Positions 16,991 through 25,600 of a DNA stretch of 59,880 bases are shown piece after piece; position 1 is the stretch's first letter; each line of letters opens with the position of its first letter. The DNA is taken from assembly GCF_000455325.1 (NCBI RefSeq), contig NZ_HG322951.1, positions 401,516 through 461,395 of the forward strand, read 5' to 3'. A program made the translations under genes and the position numbers. Below the pieces are notes generated by a model. The model made no database searches. It saw only the letters and a list, made by a program, of their open reading frames with translations, and had not been told where the DNA came from. The DNA comes from Mycolicibacterium septicum DSM 44393. GTDB taxonomy: Bacteria; Actinomycetota; Actinomycetes; Mycobacteriales; Mycobacteriaceae.

Positions 16991-17341
16991 ATGCTGATCG
17001 CCGCGCTGCTGTGCCTGAGCGCCGCCGTCATCGTCGGTGTGTTCGGGCTGTGGTTGTTGACCAGGCCTCGTACCGGTGATCCCGTGCGCTCGGTCTTGAG
17101 GGCTGTTGCCCCGACCCAACTGGCCGCCGCGGTGATGCTCGCCGCCGGTGGAGCCGCCGCCCTGGCCGCCGCGCCCCACACCGGCCTGATGGTCGTCATG
17201 GTGTGCATCATCGGGGCCGTCGCGACCGTGGCCGCCGGCTGCTGGCAGAGCGCCAAGGCCGTCGCGGCAGCGGAGGCCGGTTCGGCTTCCGGTGCGGGCT
17301 GTGCCGGCTCGTGTGCCAGCTGCACGTTGTCCTGCAAGTGA
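16991..17341 (+). CDS. Small membrane protein with cysteine-rich C-terminus (Rv0039c-like)
   Basis: A 116-residue protein with about three transmembrane helices (MLIAALLCLSAAVIVGVFGL; LAAAVMLAAGGAAALAA; MVVMVCIIGAVATVAAGCW) and a soluble tail ending in GCAGSCASCTLSCK, in which four cysteines fall in 11 residues. It matches the length and position of Rv0039c. The cysteine spacing could bind a metal or an Fe-S cluster, but no named motif is recognised. An in-frame GTG at 16982 would add three residues; the ATG is preferred because it follows the -10 box. Confidence 0.82.
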   Translation: MLIAALLCLSAAVIVGVFGLWLLTRPRTGDPVRSVLRAVAPTQLAAAVMLAAGGAAALAAAPHTGLMVVMVCIIGAVATVAAGCWQSAKAVAAAEAGSASGAGCAGSCASCTLSCK

Positions 17342-17375
17342 CGGACTGCAAGTACGCGGACCGCGACGAGTCCCG

Positions 17376-17981
17376 CTAGTTGCGGCTCACGTCGATCGGA
17401 TGGGTCGCCAGTAGCGACATCGGCAGCGGCTGACGACGCAGTACCCGGCCCCACAGGTCGATCCGCGGCTCGATCAGCACGTCCGACGGCAGCGCCGAGA
17501 GCACGATCCAGTCGTCGCGTTCGATCTCGCCGTCCAGCTGACCGATGGTCCAGCCGGAGTACCCGGCGAATATCCGCACACCTTCGATGACCGGGGCCAG
17601 CGTGTCCGGGTCGGCGTCGAGGTCGACCATCACCACCCGGCCCTGCACGTGCCGCAGCCCGGGAACACCCTCGGCCTGCATGCCGACCCGCAGCGTCGCC
17701 AGGCACAGCGCCGAGTCCCGCTTGACCGGACCGCCGATGAACATGGTCTTGGGTTTGTGGGTGAGCTTCGCCCACTGCGGCAGCACGTTGTAGACCGCTG
17801 TCTCACTGGGCCGGTTCAGCACGACACCGAGGGTTCCGCCGGCGTTGTGCTCGACGATGTAGATGACGCTGCGCCGGAACGTCGGCTCCAGCAGATCGGT
17901 ATTGGCCAGCAGCAGCGTGCCCGGTCGTACCCGGTGCGCCGCAGGCGCGATGAAATCCTCCGGATCTTCTGAGTGCGCCAC
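17376..17981 (-). CDS. YqgE/AlgH family (DUF179) protein (Rv0038-like)
   Basis: A 201-residue protein of the widespread YqgE/AlgH family, whose biochemical role is unclear. Conserved blocks are [47 protein letters not shown] and [20 protein letters not shown]. There is no signal peptide or membrane helix. It starts at an ATG at 17981 and is divergent from the MFS gene with an 89-bp gap. Position and length match Rv0038 (202 residues). Confidence 0.92.
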   Translation of the reverse strand: MAHSEDPEDFIAPAAHRVRPGTLLLANTDLLEPTFRRSVIYIVEHNAGGTLGVVLNRPSETAVYNVLPQWAKLTHKPKTMFIGGPVKRDSALCLATLRVGMQAEGVPGLRHVQGRVVMVDLDADPDTLAPVIEGVRIFAGYSGWTIGQLDGEIERDDWIVLSALPSDVLIEPRIDLWGRVLRRQPLPMSLLATHPIDVSRN

Positions 17982-18057
17982 GCCCTACATCATGGCACCG
18001 CAACTGCCCAGAGGTGGCGAACAAGCCCGGGCGCGGTCGGATTTCGGCTCAGCTTTG

Positions 18058-18063
18058 TACTGT
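18058..18063 (+). promoter_or_regulatory. -10 box TACTGT of a leaderless transcript
   Basis: It lies 7 bases before the GTG at 18071 and helps choose that start over upstream in-frame codons. Confidence 0.55.
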
Positions 18064-18070
18064 TGATCGG

Positions 18071-19354
18071 GTGATTCATGCGCGTGCTCCCCGTGCCCTC
18101 TGGCACTCGTTGCGCGGCATGACCGAATTCCGCAGGCTGCTGGAGTTACGCGCGGTCAGCCAGTTCGGCGACGGGCTCTTCCAGGCCGGTCTGGCCGGCG
18201 CGATCCTGTTCAACCCGGAGCGCCAGGCCGAGCCGTGGCAGATCGCCGCCGCGTTCGCGGTGATGTTCCTGCCGTACTCGGTGCTGGGCCCGTTCGCCGG
18301 GGCCCTGCTGGACCGCTGGGACCGGCGCCTGGTGCTGATCGGGGCCAACCTGGGCCGGCTGGTGGTGGTGCTGCTCGTGGCTGCTCTGCTGGCCTTCGGC
18401 ACCGGCGATCTGCCGATCCTGTGCTGCGCGCTGATCGTCAACGGGTTGACCCGGTTCGTCTCGTCGGGCCTTTCGGCCTCGCTGCCCGATGTGGTGCCGG
18501 CCGACCGTGTGATCACGATGAACTCGGTGGCCACCGCGGTCGGCGCACTGGCCGCGTTCCTCGGAGCCGACTTCATGCTCGTGCCGCGCAAGGTGTTCGG
18601 CGCCGACGACACCGGTGCCTCGGTGGTCATGCTGATCGTGGCGGTCCCGGTGGCGTTGGCGCTGTGGTTGTCGGTGCGCTTCGGTCCGCATGTGCTGGGC
18701 CCGCACGAGAGCAAGCGCACCATCCACGGCTCGGTGGCGTATGCGGTGGCCACCGGCTGGGTGCACGGTGCCCGCACGGTGTGGGCGGTGCCGCCCGTCG
18801 CCAGCACCCTGGCCGGGCTGGCCGCGCACCGGATGGCGTTCGGGATCAACTCGCTGCTGGTGCTGGTGATCGTCCGGCACAGCGACAACCCCGATGTGAC
18901 CGGACTGGGTCTGGGCACCGCGGTGCTGTTCATGGCCGCCGGCGGCATCGGGCAGTTCACGGCGACGGTCGCCGCTCCGGCGGTGATCGGCCGGTTCGGG
19001 CGCTACGCCACCGCCAACGGCGCCCTCGGTTTCGCGGTGGTGATTCAGCTGGCGGCGATCGGACTGCACGTGCCGGTGATGGTGACCTGCGGCCTGTTGC
19101 TCGGGGCCGCGGGACAGTTGGTGAAGCTGTGCGCGGATTCGGCGATGCAGATCGACGTCGACGACGCGCTGCGCGGCCACGTCTTCACGGTGCAGGACGC
19201 GTTGTTCTGGATCTCGTTCGTCGCGGCGATCTCAGCGGCGGCCGCGGTGATCCCGGCCGACGGGCACTCCCCGGCGCTGGTGGCCGCCGGCGCCGTCGCC
19301 TACCTCGTCGGACTCGGTCTGCACGCCGCGGTGGCATCCCCGAAGCGGGTGTGA
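18071..19354 (+). CDS. Major facilitator superfamily membrane protein (Rv0037c-like)
   Basis: A 427-residue MFS-type integral membrane protein with about 12 hydrophobic segments. The early segment [21 protein letters not shown] carries the family's loop 2-3 G-x-x-x-D-R-x-x-R/K motif. Length and order match Rv0037c (about 441). The open frame reaches further up to 18014, but the GTG at 18071 directly follows a -10 box and gives an N-terminus of the right size. The transported substrate, possibly a drug or metabolite efflux cargo, is unknown. Confidence 0.88.
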   Translation: MIHARAPRALWHSLRGMTEFRRLLELRAVSQFGDGLFQAGLAGAILFNPERQAEPWQIAAAFAVMFLPYSVLGPFAGALLDRWDRRLVLIGANLGRLVVVLLVAALLAFGTGDLPILCCALIVNGLTRFVSSGLSASLPDVVPADRVITMNSVATAVGALAAFLGADFMLVPRKVFGADDTGASVVMLIVAVPVALALWLSVRFGPHVLGPHESKRTIHGSVAYAVATGWVHGARTVWAVPPVASTLAGLAAHRMAFGINSLLVLVIVRHSDNPDVTGLGLGTAVLFMAAGGIGQFTATVAAPAVIGRFGRYATANGALGFAVVIQLAAIGLHVPVMVTCGLLLGAAGQLVKLCADSAMQIDVDDALRGHVFTVQDALFWISFVAAISAAAAVIPADGHSPALVAAGAVAYLVGLGLHAAVASPKRV

Positions 19355-19364
19355 CCCTCCGGTC

Positions 19365-19370
19365 TAGGCT
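19365..19370 (+). promoter_or_regulatory. -10 box TAGGCT of a leaderless transcript
   Basis: It lies 7 bases before the ATG at 19378; the 23-bp gap after the MFS gene contains no ribosome-binding site. Confidence 0.55.
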
Positions 19371-19377
19371 GATCGCC

Positions 19378-20154
19378 ATGGTGAGCGCCGAGCCGATCGT
19401 GGCCGACCTGTCCGCCGAGAGCGACGAACTCGATGCCCTGGTGGCCGACCTTCCGCCCGAGCGCTGGGCCACGGCCACCCCGTCCGAGGGCTGGACCATC
19501 GCCCATCAGATCGCCCACCTGCTGTGGACCGATCGGGTGTCGGTCATCGCGATCACCGACCAGTCCGGCTTCGACGCCGTGCTTGCCGAGGCGATGCAGA
19601 ACCCGACCGGGTTCGTCGACGCCGCGGCCGAGGAACTCGCGCTGACGCCACCGGAGCGACTGCTGGCGGACTGGCGTGAGACGCGTGCGCGGCTGCACAC
19701 CGAACTCGTGAACGTGGCCGATGGCCGCAAGCTGCCGTGGTTCGGCCCGCCGATGAGCGCGACGTCCATGGCCACCGCCCGCATGATGGAGACCTGGGCC
19801 CACGGCCTCGATGTGGCCGACGCCCTCGGAGTCCACCGGCCTGCCACCGCCCGGCTCCGCTCGATTGCCCACATCGGTGTGCGCACAAGGGATTTCGCGT
19901 TCACCGTGCACGGACTGACGCCACCCGCCGAGCCGTTCCGGGTCGAGCTGCGCGCGCCCGACGGCACGCTGTGGGAGTGGGGACCCGAGGATGCACAGCA
20001 GCGCGTGACGGGTTCGGCCGAGGGCTTCTGCATGCTGGTGACCCAGCGCCGGGCACCTGCCGAACTGGACGTGACCGCGGTCGGTGACGACGCCGCCAAG
20101 TGGCTGACTATCGCGCAGGCCTTCGCCGGTCCGCCGGGCGCCGGGCGGGGCTGA
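19378..20154 (+). CDS. DinB-like / maleylpyruvate-isomerase-N family protein (Rv0036c-like)
   Basis: A 258-residue protein (Rv0036c is 257) of the actinobacterial group with a DinB-type four-helix bundle, as in mycothiol-dependent maleylpyruvate isomerase. The N-terminal part shows [15 protein letters not shown] with His47, and [14 protein letters not shown] with Glu138 and His142, matching the usual metal-ligand triad. A C-terminal beta-rich part ([24 protein letters not shown]) is typical of the TIGR03084-like subgroup. A mycothiol- or other thiol-dependent metalloenzyme role is inferred from the family; the substrate is unknown. Confidence 0.85.
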   Translation: MVSAEPIVADLSAESDELDALVADLPPERWATATPSEGWTIAHQIAHLLWTDRVSVIAITDQSGFDAVLAEAMQNPTGFVDAAAEELALTPPERLLADWRETRARLHTELVNVADGRKLPWFGPPMSATSMATARMMETWAHGLDVADALGVHRPATARLRSIAHIGVRTRDFAFTVHGLTPPAEPFRVELRAPDGTLWEWGPEDAQQRVTGSAEGFCMLVTQRRAPAELDVTAVGDDAAKWLTIAQAFAGPPGAGRG

Positions 20155-20157
20155 AGC

Positions 20158-20217
20158 GCGAGCGACCCCTCCCGTACGGAATTGGGCGGCGTGTCGCGTA
20201 CAGACACGGTCGCTCGC
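20158..20217. terminator. Branched hairpin, likely bidirectional terminator
   Basis: GCGAGCGACC (20158-20167) pairs with GGTCGCTCGC (20208-20217). Inside, GTACG (20174-20178) can pair with CGTAC (20196-20200). It fills the 80-bp gap between two convergent genes. Confidence 0.55.
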
Positions 20218-20234
20218 GGTGCTGGGAGATGGGA

Positions 20235-20726
20235 TCAGGAGACGGCGTCGGCGCGGCCGTCCCCGTCGGTGTCGGCCAGCTTCATGTCCCACCGCCCGTC
20301 GCCGTCGGTGTCGACGTACGCCAGGCCACCGGCCAGCACCCGGTCGGCCAGACCGTCGCCGTCAGCGTCGATCAACCGATCGTCGGTGGCACCGTCACCG
20401 TCGAAATCGACCGTCGGTCCCCCGGTCGCCTCGGTCCCGTCCAAGCCGAACCAGCGCACCTGCCCGGACCGGTCCACGCGCACCGCCCAGGTGCCCGAAC
20501 CGTCGTCGGAGAAATAGCTTTCGGCCTGCCCGTCGTCGTCGGCGTCGAGCACCGCCCGCTCGGCGATACCGTCGCCGTCGAAATCGGCCATCACGTCATC
20601 GATACGGCCGTCCCCGTCGAAATCCAGGCCGATACCGTCGGGGCTGCCGTTGCCGTCCACATCCACATCGGGCACACCGGTGACGATGGTCGCGGTCCCG
20701 TCGGGATCACCCAGGCAGTAGTCCAT
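20235..20726 (-). CDS. DxDxDG-repeat (calcium-binding-like) protein, Rv3906c position
   Basis: A 163-residue, strongly acidic protein with about eight loops of the type D-x-D-G-D-G-x-x-D at residues 20-30, 35-44, 48-56, 61-69, 107-115, 120-128, 139-147 and 152-160. A non-repeat insert with SGTWAVRVDRSGQVRWFGLD lies at 77-96. The loops resemble dockerin/thrombospondin-3/EF-hand Ca2+-binding loops, and such proteins are sometimes annotated as pullulanase-like or as a DUF in mycobacteria. An in-frame stop just upstream fixes the ATG at 20726, so there is no signal peptide. It begins 18 bp after pcnA on the same strand and is probably co-transcribed. Metal binding is inferred; its role is unknown. 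Confidence 0.8.
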   Translation of the reverse strand: MDYCLGDPDGTATIVTGVPDVDVDGNGSPDGIGLDFDGDGRIDDVMADFDGDGIAERAVLDADDDGQAESYFSDDGSGTWAVRVDRSGQVRWFGLDGTEATGGPTVDFDGDGATDDRLIDADGDGLADRVLAGGLAYVDTDGDGRWDMKLADTDGDGRADAVS

Positions 20727-20744
20727 GACTGATCAGACGCACGG

Positions 20745-22202
20745 TCAGCCCCTGGCGTTCCACCATTTCAACAATTCGTCGATGGCCTGCTCGCGGGACA
20801 GCGGCCCGTGGTCGAGCCGCAGCTCCTTGAGGTACCGCCAGGCCTCGCCGATCTCCGGGCCCGCCGGGATACCGAGGATCTCCATGATCTCGTTGCCGTC
20901 GAGGTCCGGCCGGACCCGCTGCAGATCTTCCTTGGCCGCCAGCTCGGTGATCCGGTTCTCGAGATCGTCGTAATTGGCCTGCAGCCGCGCGGCACGACGC
21001 TTGTTGCGGGTGGTGCAGTCGGCGCGAACGAGCTTGTGCAGCCGGCCGAGCAGCGGGCCGGCGTCGGTGACGTAGCGGCGCACCGCCGAGTCGGTCCACT
21101 TGCCGGTGCCCTTGTCGTCGGCGTACCCGTGGAACCGCAGATGCAGGTACACCAGCTGCGACACGTCGTCGACCATCTGCTTGGAGTACTTGAGCGCACG
21201 CATCCGCTTGCGGGTCATCTTGGCGCCGACCACCTCGTGGTGGTGGAAGCTCACCCCGCCGTCGGATTCGTGCTTGCGGGTCGCGGGCTTGCCGATGTCG
21301 TGCAGCAGCGCCGCCCAGCGCAACACCAGGTCCGGACCCTCGTCCTCGAGATCCACCGCCTGGCGCAGCACCGTCAACGAATGCCAGTAGACGTCCTTGT
21401 GCTGGTGGTGTTCGTCGATGGCCATCCGCATCTCGCCCACCTCGGGCAGCACCACGTCACCGAGCCCGGTCTGCACCATCAGGTCGACACCGGCCACGGG
21501 ATCCTTGCCCAGCAGCAGCTTGTCCAGCTCCGCGGCGACTCGCTCGACGGTGATGCGCGCCAACTGCGGGGCCATCTCCAGCAGTGCCTCGAGGACGCGA
21601 GGCGCCACCCCGAAGCCGAGCTGCGACACGAACCGGGCCGCCCGCAGCATCCGCAGTGGATCGTCCCCGAACGACACCTGCGGGGCCGACGGGGTATCGA
21701 GCACCTTGGCCTGGATGGCCGCCAAACCGCCCAGGGGATCATGGAATTCGGCTGGGCCGTCGGCCGTGATGCGTACCGCCATGGCGTTCGCGGTGAAGTC
21801 GCGGCGCACCAGATCGTCATCGAGGTTGTCGCCGAACTCGACGGTCGGATTCCGCGACACCTGGTCATAGCTGTCCGCCCGGAACGTGGTGATCTCCAAC
21901 CGGTGCTCACCCTTGCCGATACCGACGGTGCCGAAATCGATTCCGGTATCCCACAGCGCGTCGGCCCACGGACGGAGGAACTTCAACATCTGCTCGGGGC
22001 GGGCGTCCGTGGTGAAATCGAGATCGCTGTCCTCGGTCAGGCGGCCCAGCAGCGCGTCGCGCACACTGCCACCGACGAGATACAGCTCATGACCCGCCGC
22101 AGCGAACACCGCACCGAGCCCACGCAGCACCTCGGCGCGGTGGTTCAACGAGACCAGCGCGCCGGCCAGCAATTCGGCATCAGTAACAACAGCGTCGGAC
22201 AC
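20745..22202 (-). CDS. pcnA: CCA-adding tRNA nucleotidyltransferase / poly(A) polymerase family
   Basis: A 485-residue class II nucleotidyltransferase (Rv3907c about 480) that adds or repairs the 3' CCA of tRNAs. The active site GGSVRDALLGRL with the following DLDFTTDA carries the catalytic aspartates. RRDFTANAMA and GDDPLRMLRAARF are the nucleotide-recognition and helix motifs, and LRWAALLHDIGKPATR is an HD domain in the C-terminal half. The GTG at 22202 is chosen because family proteins start there and it follows a -10 box. The need for this enzyme fits the two tRNA genes in the window, neither of which encodes CCA. It is divergent from mutT4. Confidence 0.94.
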   Translation of the reverse strand: MSDAVVTDAELLAGALVSLNHRAEVLRGLGAVFAAAGHELYLVGGSVRDALLGRLTEDSDLDFTTDARPEQMLKFLRPWADALWDTGIDFGTVGIGKGEHRLEITTFRADSYDQVSRNPTVEFGDNLDDDLVRRDFTANAMAVRITADGPAEFHDPLGGLAAIQAKVLDTPSAPQVSFGDDPLRMLRAARFVSQLGFGVAPRVLEALLEMAPQLARITVERVAAELDKLLLGKDPVAGVDLMVQTGLGDVVLPEVGEMRMAIDEHHQHKDVYWHSLTVLRQAVDLEDEGPDLVLRWAALLHDIGKPATRKHESDGGVSFHHHEVVGAKMTRKRMRALKYSKQMVDDVSQLVYLHLRFHGYADDKGTGKWTDSAVRRYVTDAGPLLGRLHKLVRADCTTRNKRRAARLQANYDDLENRITELAAKEDLQRVRPDLDGNEIMEILGIPAGPEIGEAWRYLKELRLDHGPLSREQAIDELLKWWNARG

Positions 22203-22210
22203 GTTCGATG

Positions 22211-22216
22211 AGCCTA
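22211..22216 (-). promoter_or_regulatory. -10 box TAGGCT of the pcnA leaderless transcript
   Basis: On the minus strand, 8 bases before the pcnA GTG. Together with the opposing box at 22274-22279 it makes a compact 84-bp divergent promoter region. Confidence 0.55.
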
Positions 22217-22273
22217 ATGCTCGCGGTGTGGTCACAACCGGCGAGTGCGGCAGGAGGCCAACCCCATGGCAGC

Positions 22274-22279
22274 TACTAT
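22274..22279 (+). promoter_or_regulatory. -10 box TACTAT of the mutT4 leaderless transcript
   Basis: It lies 7 bases before the mutT4 GTG at 22287 and is the strongest match to TANNNT in this divergent region. Confidence 0.6.
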
Positions 22280-22286
22280 CGCTTGG

Positions 22287-23102
22287 GTGTCGGACGGCGA
22301 ACAGGCCAAACCACGACGGCGCCGCAGCCGGCGTCGTGGTCGTCGTCGTGCACAAAGGGCGGCAGGCCCGCCCGCCGGCGACCAGGGTAATGATGACGCT
22401 CGTCACACCGATGGTCCCGCCGAAGCTCCCGTCGGCACCGCAAATCCCGCCCCGACCCCGCGTGACCAGTCCAAGCAGCACAAGTCGAGGCCACGCCGTC
22501 CGACCGAACGGCTACGCACCGTTCACGAGACCTCGGCCGGCGGCCTCGTCATCGACGGCATCGACGGCCCCAAGGACACCCAGGTGGCAGCACTGATCGG
22601 CCGGGTCGATCGGCGCGGCCGGATGCTGTGGTCACTGCCCAAGGGCCACATCGAACTCGGTGAGACGGCCGAGCAGACCGCGATCCGCGAGGTCGCCGAA
22701 GAGACCGGGATCCGCGGCGACGTGCTGGCCGCGCTCGGCAGCATCGACTACTGGTTCGTCACCGAAGGGCGCCGGGTTCACAAGACCGTGCACCACTATC
22801 TCCTGCGCTTCCAGGGCGGCGAGCTGTCCGACGACGACGTCGAGGTGACCGAGGTCGCCTGGGTCCCGCTGCGCGATCTGCCGGCCCGGCTGGCCTACGC
22901 CGACGAGCGCAAGCTCGCCGAGGTGGCCGGGGAGCTCATCGACAAGCTGCACACCGACGGCCCCGGCTCCTTGCCGCCACTGCCCCGCAGCGCGCCCCGG
23001 CGACGCCCCCAGACCCATTCGCACGCCCGCAATCACCGCCGCGACGACCCTGCGCAACCCCAGCCCCGCCGGCGCACGAACGGATGCGGACAGGGACCGT
23101 GA
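22287..23102 (+). CDS. mutT4: Nudix hydrolase MutT4
   Basis: A 271-residue Nudix protein (Rv3908, 248 residues). The N-terminal 70 residues are basic and low-complexity ([14 protein letters not shown]), then the conserved [20 protein letters not shown] opens the Nudix fold. The Nudix box G-x5-E-x7-R-E-x-x-E-E-x-G spans residues 120-142 (starting GHIELGE, ending REVAEETGI). It is thought to hydrolyse nucleoside or dinucleoside polyphosphates; the true substrate is not settled. The start is the GTG giving MSDGEQAK, as in the homologue. The C-terminal tail is basic and proline-rich. The stop overlaps the next gene's GTG by 4 bases, the first of several tight couplings in this run. Confidence 0.92.
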   Translation: MSDGEQAKPRRRRSRRRGRRRAQRAAGPPAGDQGNDDARHTDGPAEAPVGTANPAPTPRDQSKQHKSRPRRPTERLRTVHETSAGGLVIDGIDGPKDTQVAALIGRVDRRGRMLWSLPKGHIELGETAEQTAIREVAEETGIRGDVLAALGSIDYWFVTEGRRVHKTVHHYLLRFQGGELSDDDVEVTEVAWVPLRDLPARLAYADERKLAEVAGELIDKLHTDGPGSLPPLPRSAPRRRPQTHSHARNHRRDDPAQPQPRRRTNGCGQGP

Positions 23103-25600
23103 CCGCCGCCCCGGCGGTGCGCCGAGGGGTCTCCCTCCTGGCGCACACAGTGGTGCTTGTGGCGGTGGTGTTGTTGTTCTCGGTGTGGTCCACCGCCGCG
23201 TTGCCCGTGCTCCTGCCCCGGGCGGGCGCAAGCGAACCCGGCGCCCTGCCGTTCCTGCAGATCCGGATCGACCGGGTCACCCCCAACGTCGTCACCACCA
23301 CGAGTGAATCGGTGATGACGGTCAGCGGGGCCGTGCTCAACGTCGGTGACCGGCCGGTCCGCGACGTCGACATCCGCATGGAGCACGCGCAGGCGGTCAC
23401 CTCCTCCAGTCAGCTGCGCACCGACCTCACCGGGGACGTCGACCGGTTCGAGCCGGTGGCCGACTTCGTCACATTGGCACCGGAGATGCAGCGCGGCCAG
23501 TCGGTGCCGTTCACACTGTCCTATCCCCTGCGCTCCGAAGGTGCCGGGTCGCTGCACATCACCGAACCCGGCGTCTACCCCGTACTGATCAACGTCAACG
23601 GCACGCCCGATTACGGCGCCCCCGCGAAACTCGACGACGCGCGCTTCCTGCTGCCGGTCCTCGGCGTGCCCCCGGACGGGCCCGCGGACAACGGCTCCGA
23701 GTCGATGTCGGCCGCCGACACCCTCAATTCGGTGGTGCCGCCGGACACGTCCCAGCCGGTGCGCATGACCATGCTCTGGCCCCTGGCCGACCGGCCACGG
23801 CTGGCCCCCGGCGCCCCGGGTGGCACCACACCGGTGCGGTTGGTCGACGACAGCCTCGCCGCCTCGCTGGCCCCCGGCGGACGGCTCGACACGTTGCTGT
23901 CGGCCGCCGACTTCGCCACCGGACCGACCGTCGATTCGGGCGGCCAGATGCGGGCTACCCTGTGCCTTGCCGTCGACCCCGATCTGCTGGTCACCGTCAA
24001 CGCGATGACCGGCGGCTACGTCGTCAACGACGGACCCGACGCCGGTCCCGGCACCCCGACGCGCCCCGGAGCCGGCCAGGAGGCCGCCGTCGGCTGGCTG
24101 AATCGACTGCGCGGCCTGGCCGGGCGGCTCTGCGTGGCGCCCACCAACTACGCGCAGGCCGATCTGACCGCACTGCAGCGGGTCGGCGATCCCGGATTGA
24201 GCGGAATCGCCACCAACGGTGCCGGTGACATCGTCGACCAGATTCTGGGCGTCGCCTCGATCCGGGGTGCCAGCCTCATGGGCGACGGTCCGCTCACCCG
24301 TCCGGCGCTGGACCTGCTGGCCGCCCAGGGCCAGACCGTCGCCATCTCGGCCGCGCACATCACCGCCCAGGATTCCGAGACCGGCGCTCCCGAGACCGCC
24401 GACGTCACGCCGCTGCGCTATCGGCCGGAGGTCGTGGCCGCGGGATTCGATCCGGCCGTCGGTGCCGCGCTGGCGGGTGCCGGGACCGATCCCGTCGTGC
24501 CGTCCTACCTGGACCCGTCACTGGAGATCCCGGTGCGGCACGACTCGCAGACCGCACGGCGCCAGGACGCGCTGGGTGCCCTCCTGTGGCGCGGGCTCAC
24601 CCCGGGCGAGCAGCCCCGGACCCAGATCCTGATGCCGCCGCTGGTGTGGTCGCTGGACGCCGACGACGCGCAGGCCATCCTGACGACGGTGGCCACCACG
24701 ATCCACGCCGGGCTGGCCGTCCCGCGCCCGCTGCCCGCGGTGATCGCCGAGAGCAATGCCCTGCCACCCGAACCCGTCGCGCCCGCACCTCCGGATTCTG
24801 TCGGCAACCCGCGCAGCAACATCGACGAGAACATCGACGCCGGCATCGCGGCGGTGATCAGCCGGCTGTGGGGGCTCACCGCCGCGCTGACCACCGACGA
24901 GCGCACCGGGCTGACGGGCCTGCAGTACACCGCGCCGCTGCGGGAGGACATGCTGCGGGCGCTGAGCCAGTCCGTGCCGCCGGAGGCCCGCGAGGGGCTG
25001 GCCGAACAGCGGTTGCAGACCGTCAGCCGCAGCGTGAACGACATGTTCGGCGCGGTGAGAATCGTCAACCCCGGTGGCGCGTACACGCTGGCCACCGAGC
25101 GCAGCCCGCTGCCGCTGGCCCTGCGTAACGACCTCCCGGTGCCGGTGCGGGTGCGGCTGCACGTCGATGCACCGCCCGGCATGACCGTCACCGACATGGG
25201 CGAGATCGAGCTGCCGCCCGGTTACCTGCCGCTGCGGGTGCCGATCGAAGTGCACTTCACCCAGCGGGTGGCCGTCGACGTGAGCTTGCAGACCACGGAC
25301 GGCCTGACCCTCGGTGAGCCCGTGCGGTTGTCGGTGCATTCCAACGCCTACGGCAAGGTGCTGTTCTTCATCACGCTGTCGGCCGGGGCGGTACTCGTGG
25401 CACTGGCCGGTCGCCGGTTGTGGCACCGCTTCCGCGGCCAGCCCGACCGCGCGGACCTCATCCCGCCGGGCGAACATCCCGACCCGCTCGACGTCGCGAT
25501 GGCGTTCAACAACGACGCCGACGCCGCAGCGCCCCCTGCGCACACTTCCTCGACACCGGCTTCCCCACCGGCGCCCGAACCCAGTCCGGATCGACCCTGA
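23099..25600 (+). CDS. Large exported/membrane-anchored DUF6049-type protein (Rv3909-like)
   Basis: An 833-residue protein (Rv3909 about 802). A signal-anchor segment lies at residues about 13-35 ([20 protein letters not shown]). The long extracytoplasmic part begins with an Ig-like stretch ([20 protein letters not shown]), and one C-terminal transmembrane helix ([20 protein letters not shown]) precedes a short acidic cytoplasmic tail. No catalytic motif is recognised. The GTG at 23099 is preferred because GTGA overlaps the mutT4 stop; an ATG at 23084 is the alternative. Its stop overlaps the murJ ATG (TGATG). Conserved placement next to murJ in actinobacteria suggests a role in lipid II flipping or wall assembly (inference). 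Confidence 0.86.
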   Translation: MTAAPAVRRGVSLLAHTVVLVAVVLLFSVWSTAALPVLLPRAGASEPGALPFLQIRIDRVTPNVVTTTSESVMTVSGAVLNVGDRPVRDVDIRMEHAQAVTSSSQLRTDLTGDVDRFEPVADFVTLAPEMQRGQSVPFTLSYPLRSEGAGSLHITEPGVYPVLINVNGTPDYGAPAKLDDARFLLPVLGVPPDGPADNGSESMSAADTLNSVVPPDTSQPVRMTMLWPLADRPRLAPGAPGGTTPVRLVDDSLAASLAPGGRLDTLLSAADFATGPTVDSGGQMRATLCLAVDPDLLVTVNAMTGGYVVNDGPDAGPGTPTRPGAGQEAAVGWLNRLRGLAGRLCVAPTNYAQADLTALQRVGDPGLSGIATNGAGDIVDQILGVASIRGASLMGDGPLTRPALDLLAAQGQTVAISAAHITAQDSETGAPETADVTPLRYRPEVVAAGFDPAVGAALAGAGTDPVVPSYLDPSLEIPVRHDSQTARRQDALGALLWRGLTPGEQPRTQILMPPLVWSLDADDAQAILTTVATTIHAGLAVPRPLPAVIAESNALPPEPVAPAPPDSVGNPRSNIDENIDAGIAAVISRLWGLTAALTTDERTGLTGLQYTAPLREDMLRALSQSVPPEAREGLAEQRLQTVSRSVNDMFGAVRIVNPGGAYTLATERSPLPLALRNDLPVPVRVRLHVDAPPGMTVTDMGEIELPPGYLPLRVPIEVHFTQRVAVDVSLQTTDGLTLGEPVRLSVHSNAYGKVLFFITLSAGAVLVALAGRRLWHRFRGQPDRADLIPPGEHPDPLDVAMAFNNDADAAAPPAHTSSTPASPPAPEPSPDRP

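Noticed and set aside
18235..19377. Upstream extension of the DinB-like protein through the MFS gene
   Set aside because: The extension overlaps the MFS gene in another frame; the true start at 19378 follows a -10 box and gives the family length.
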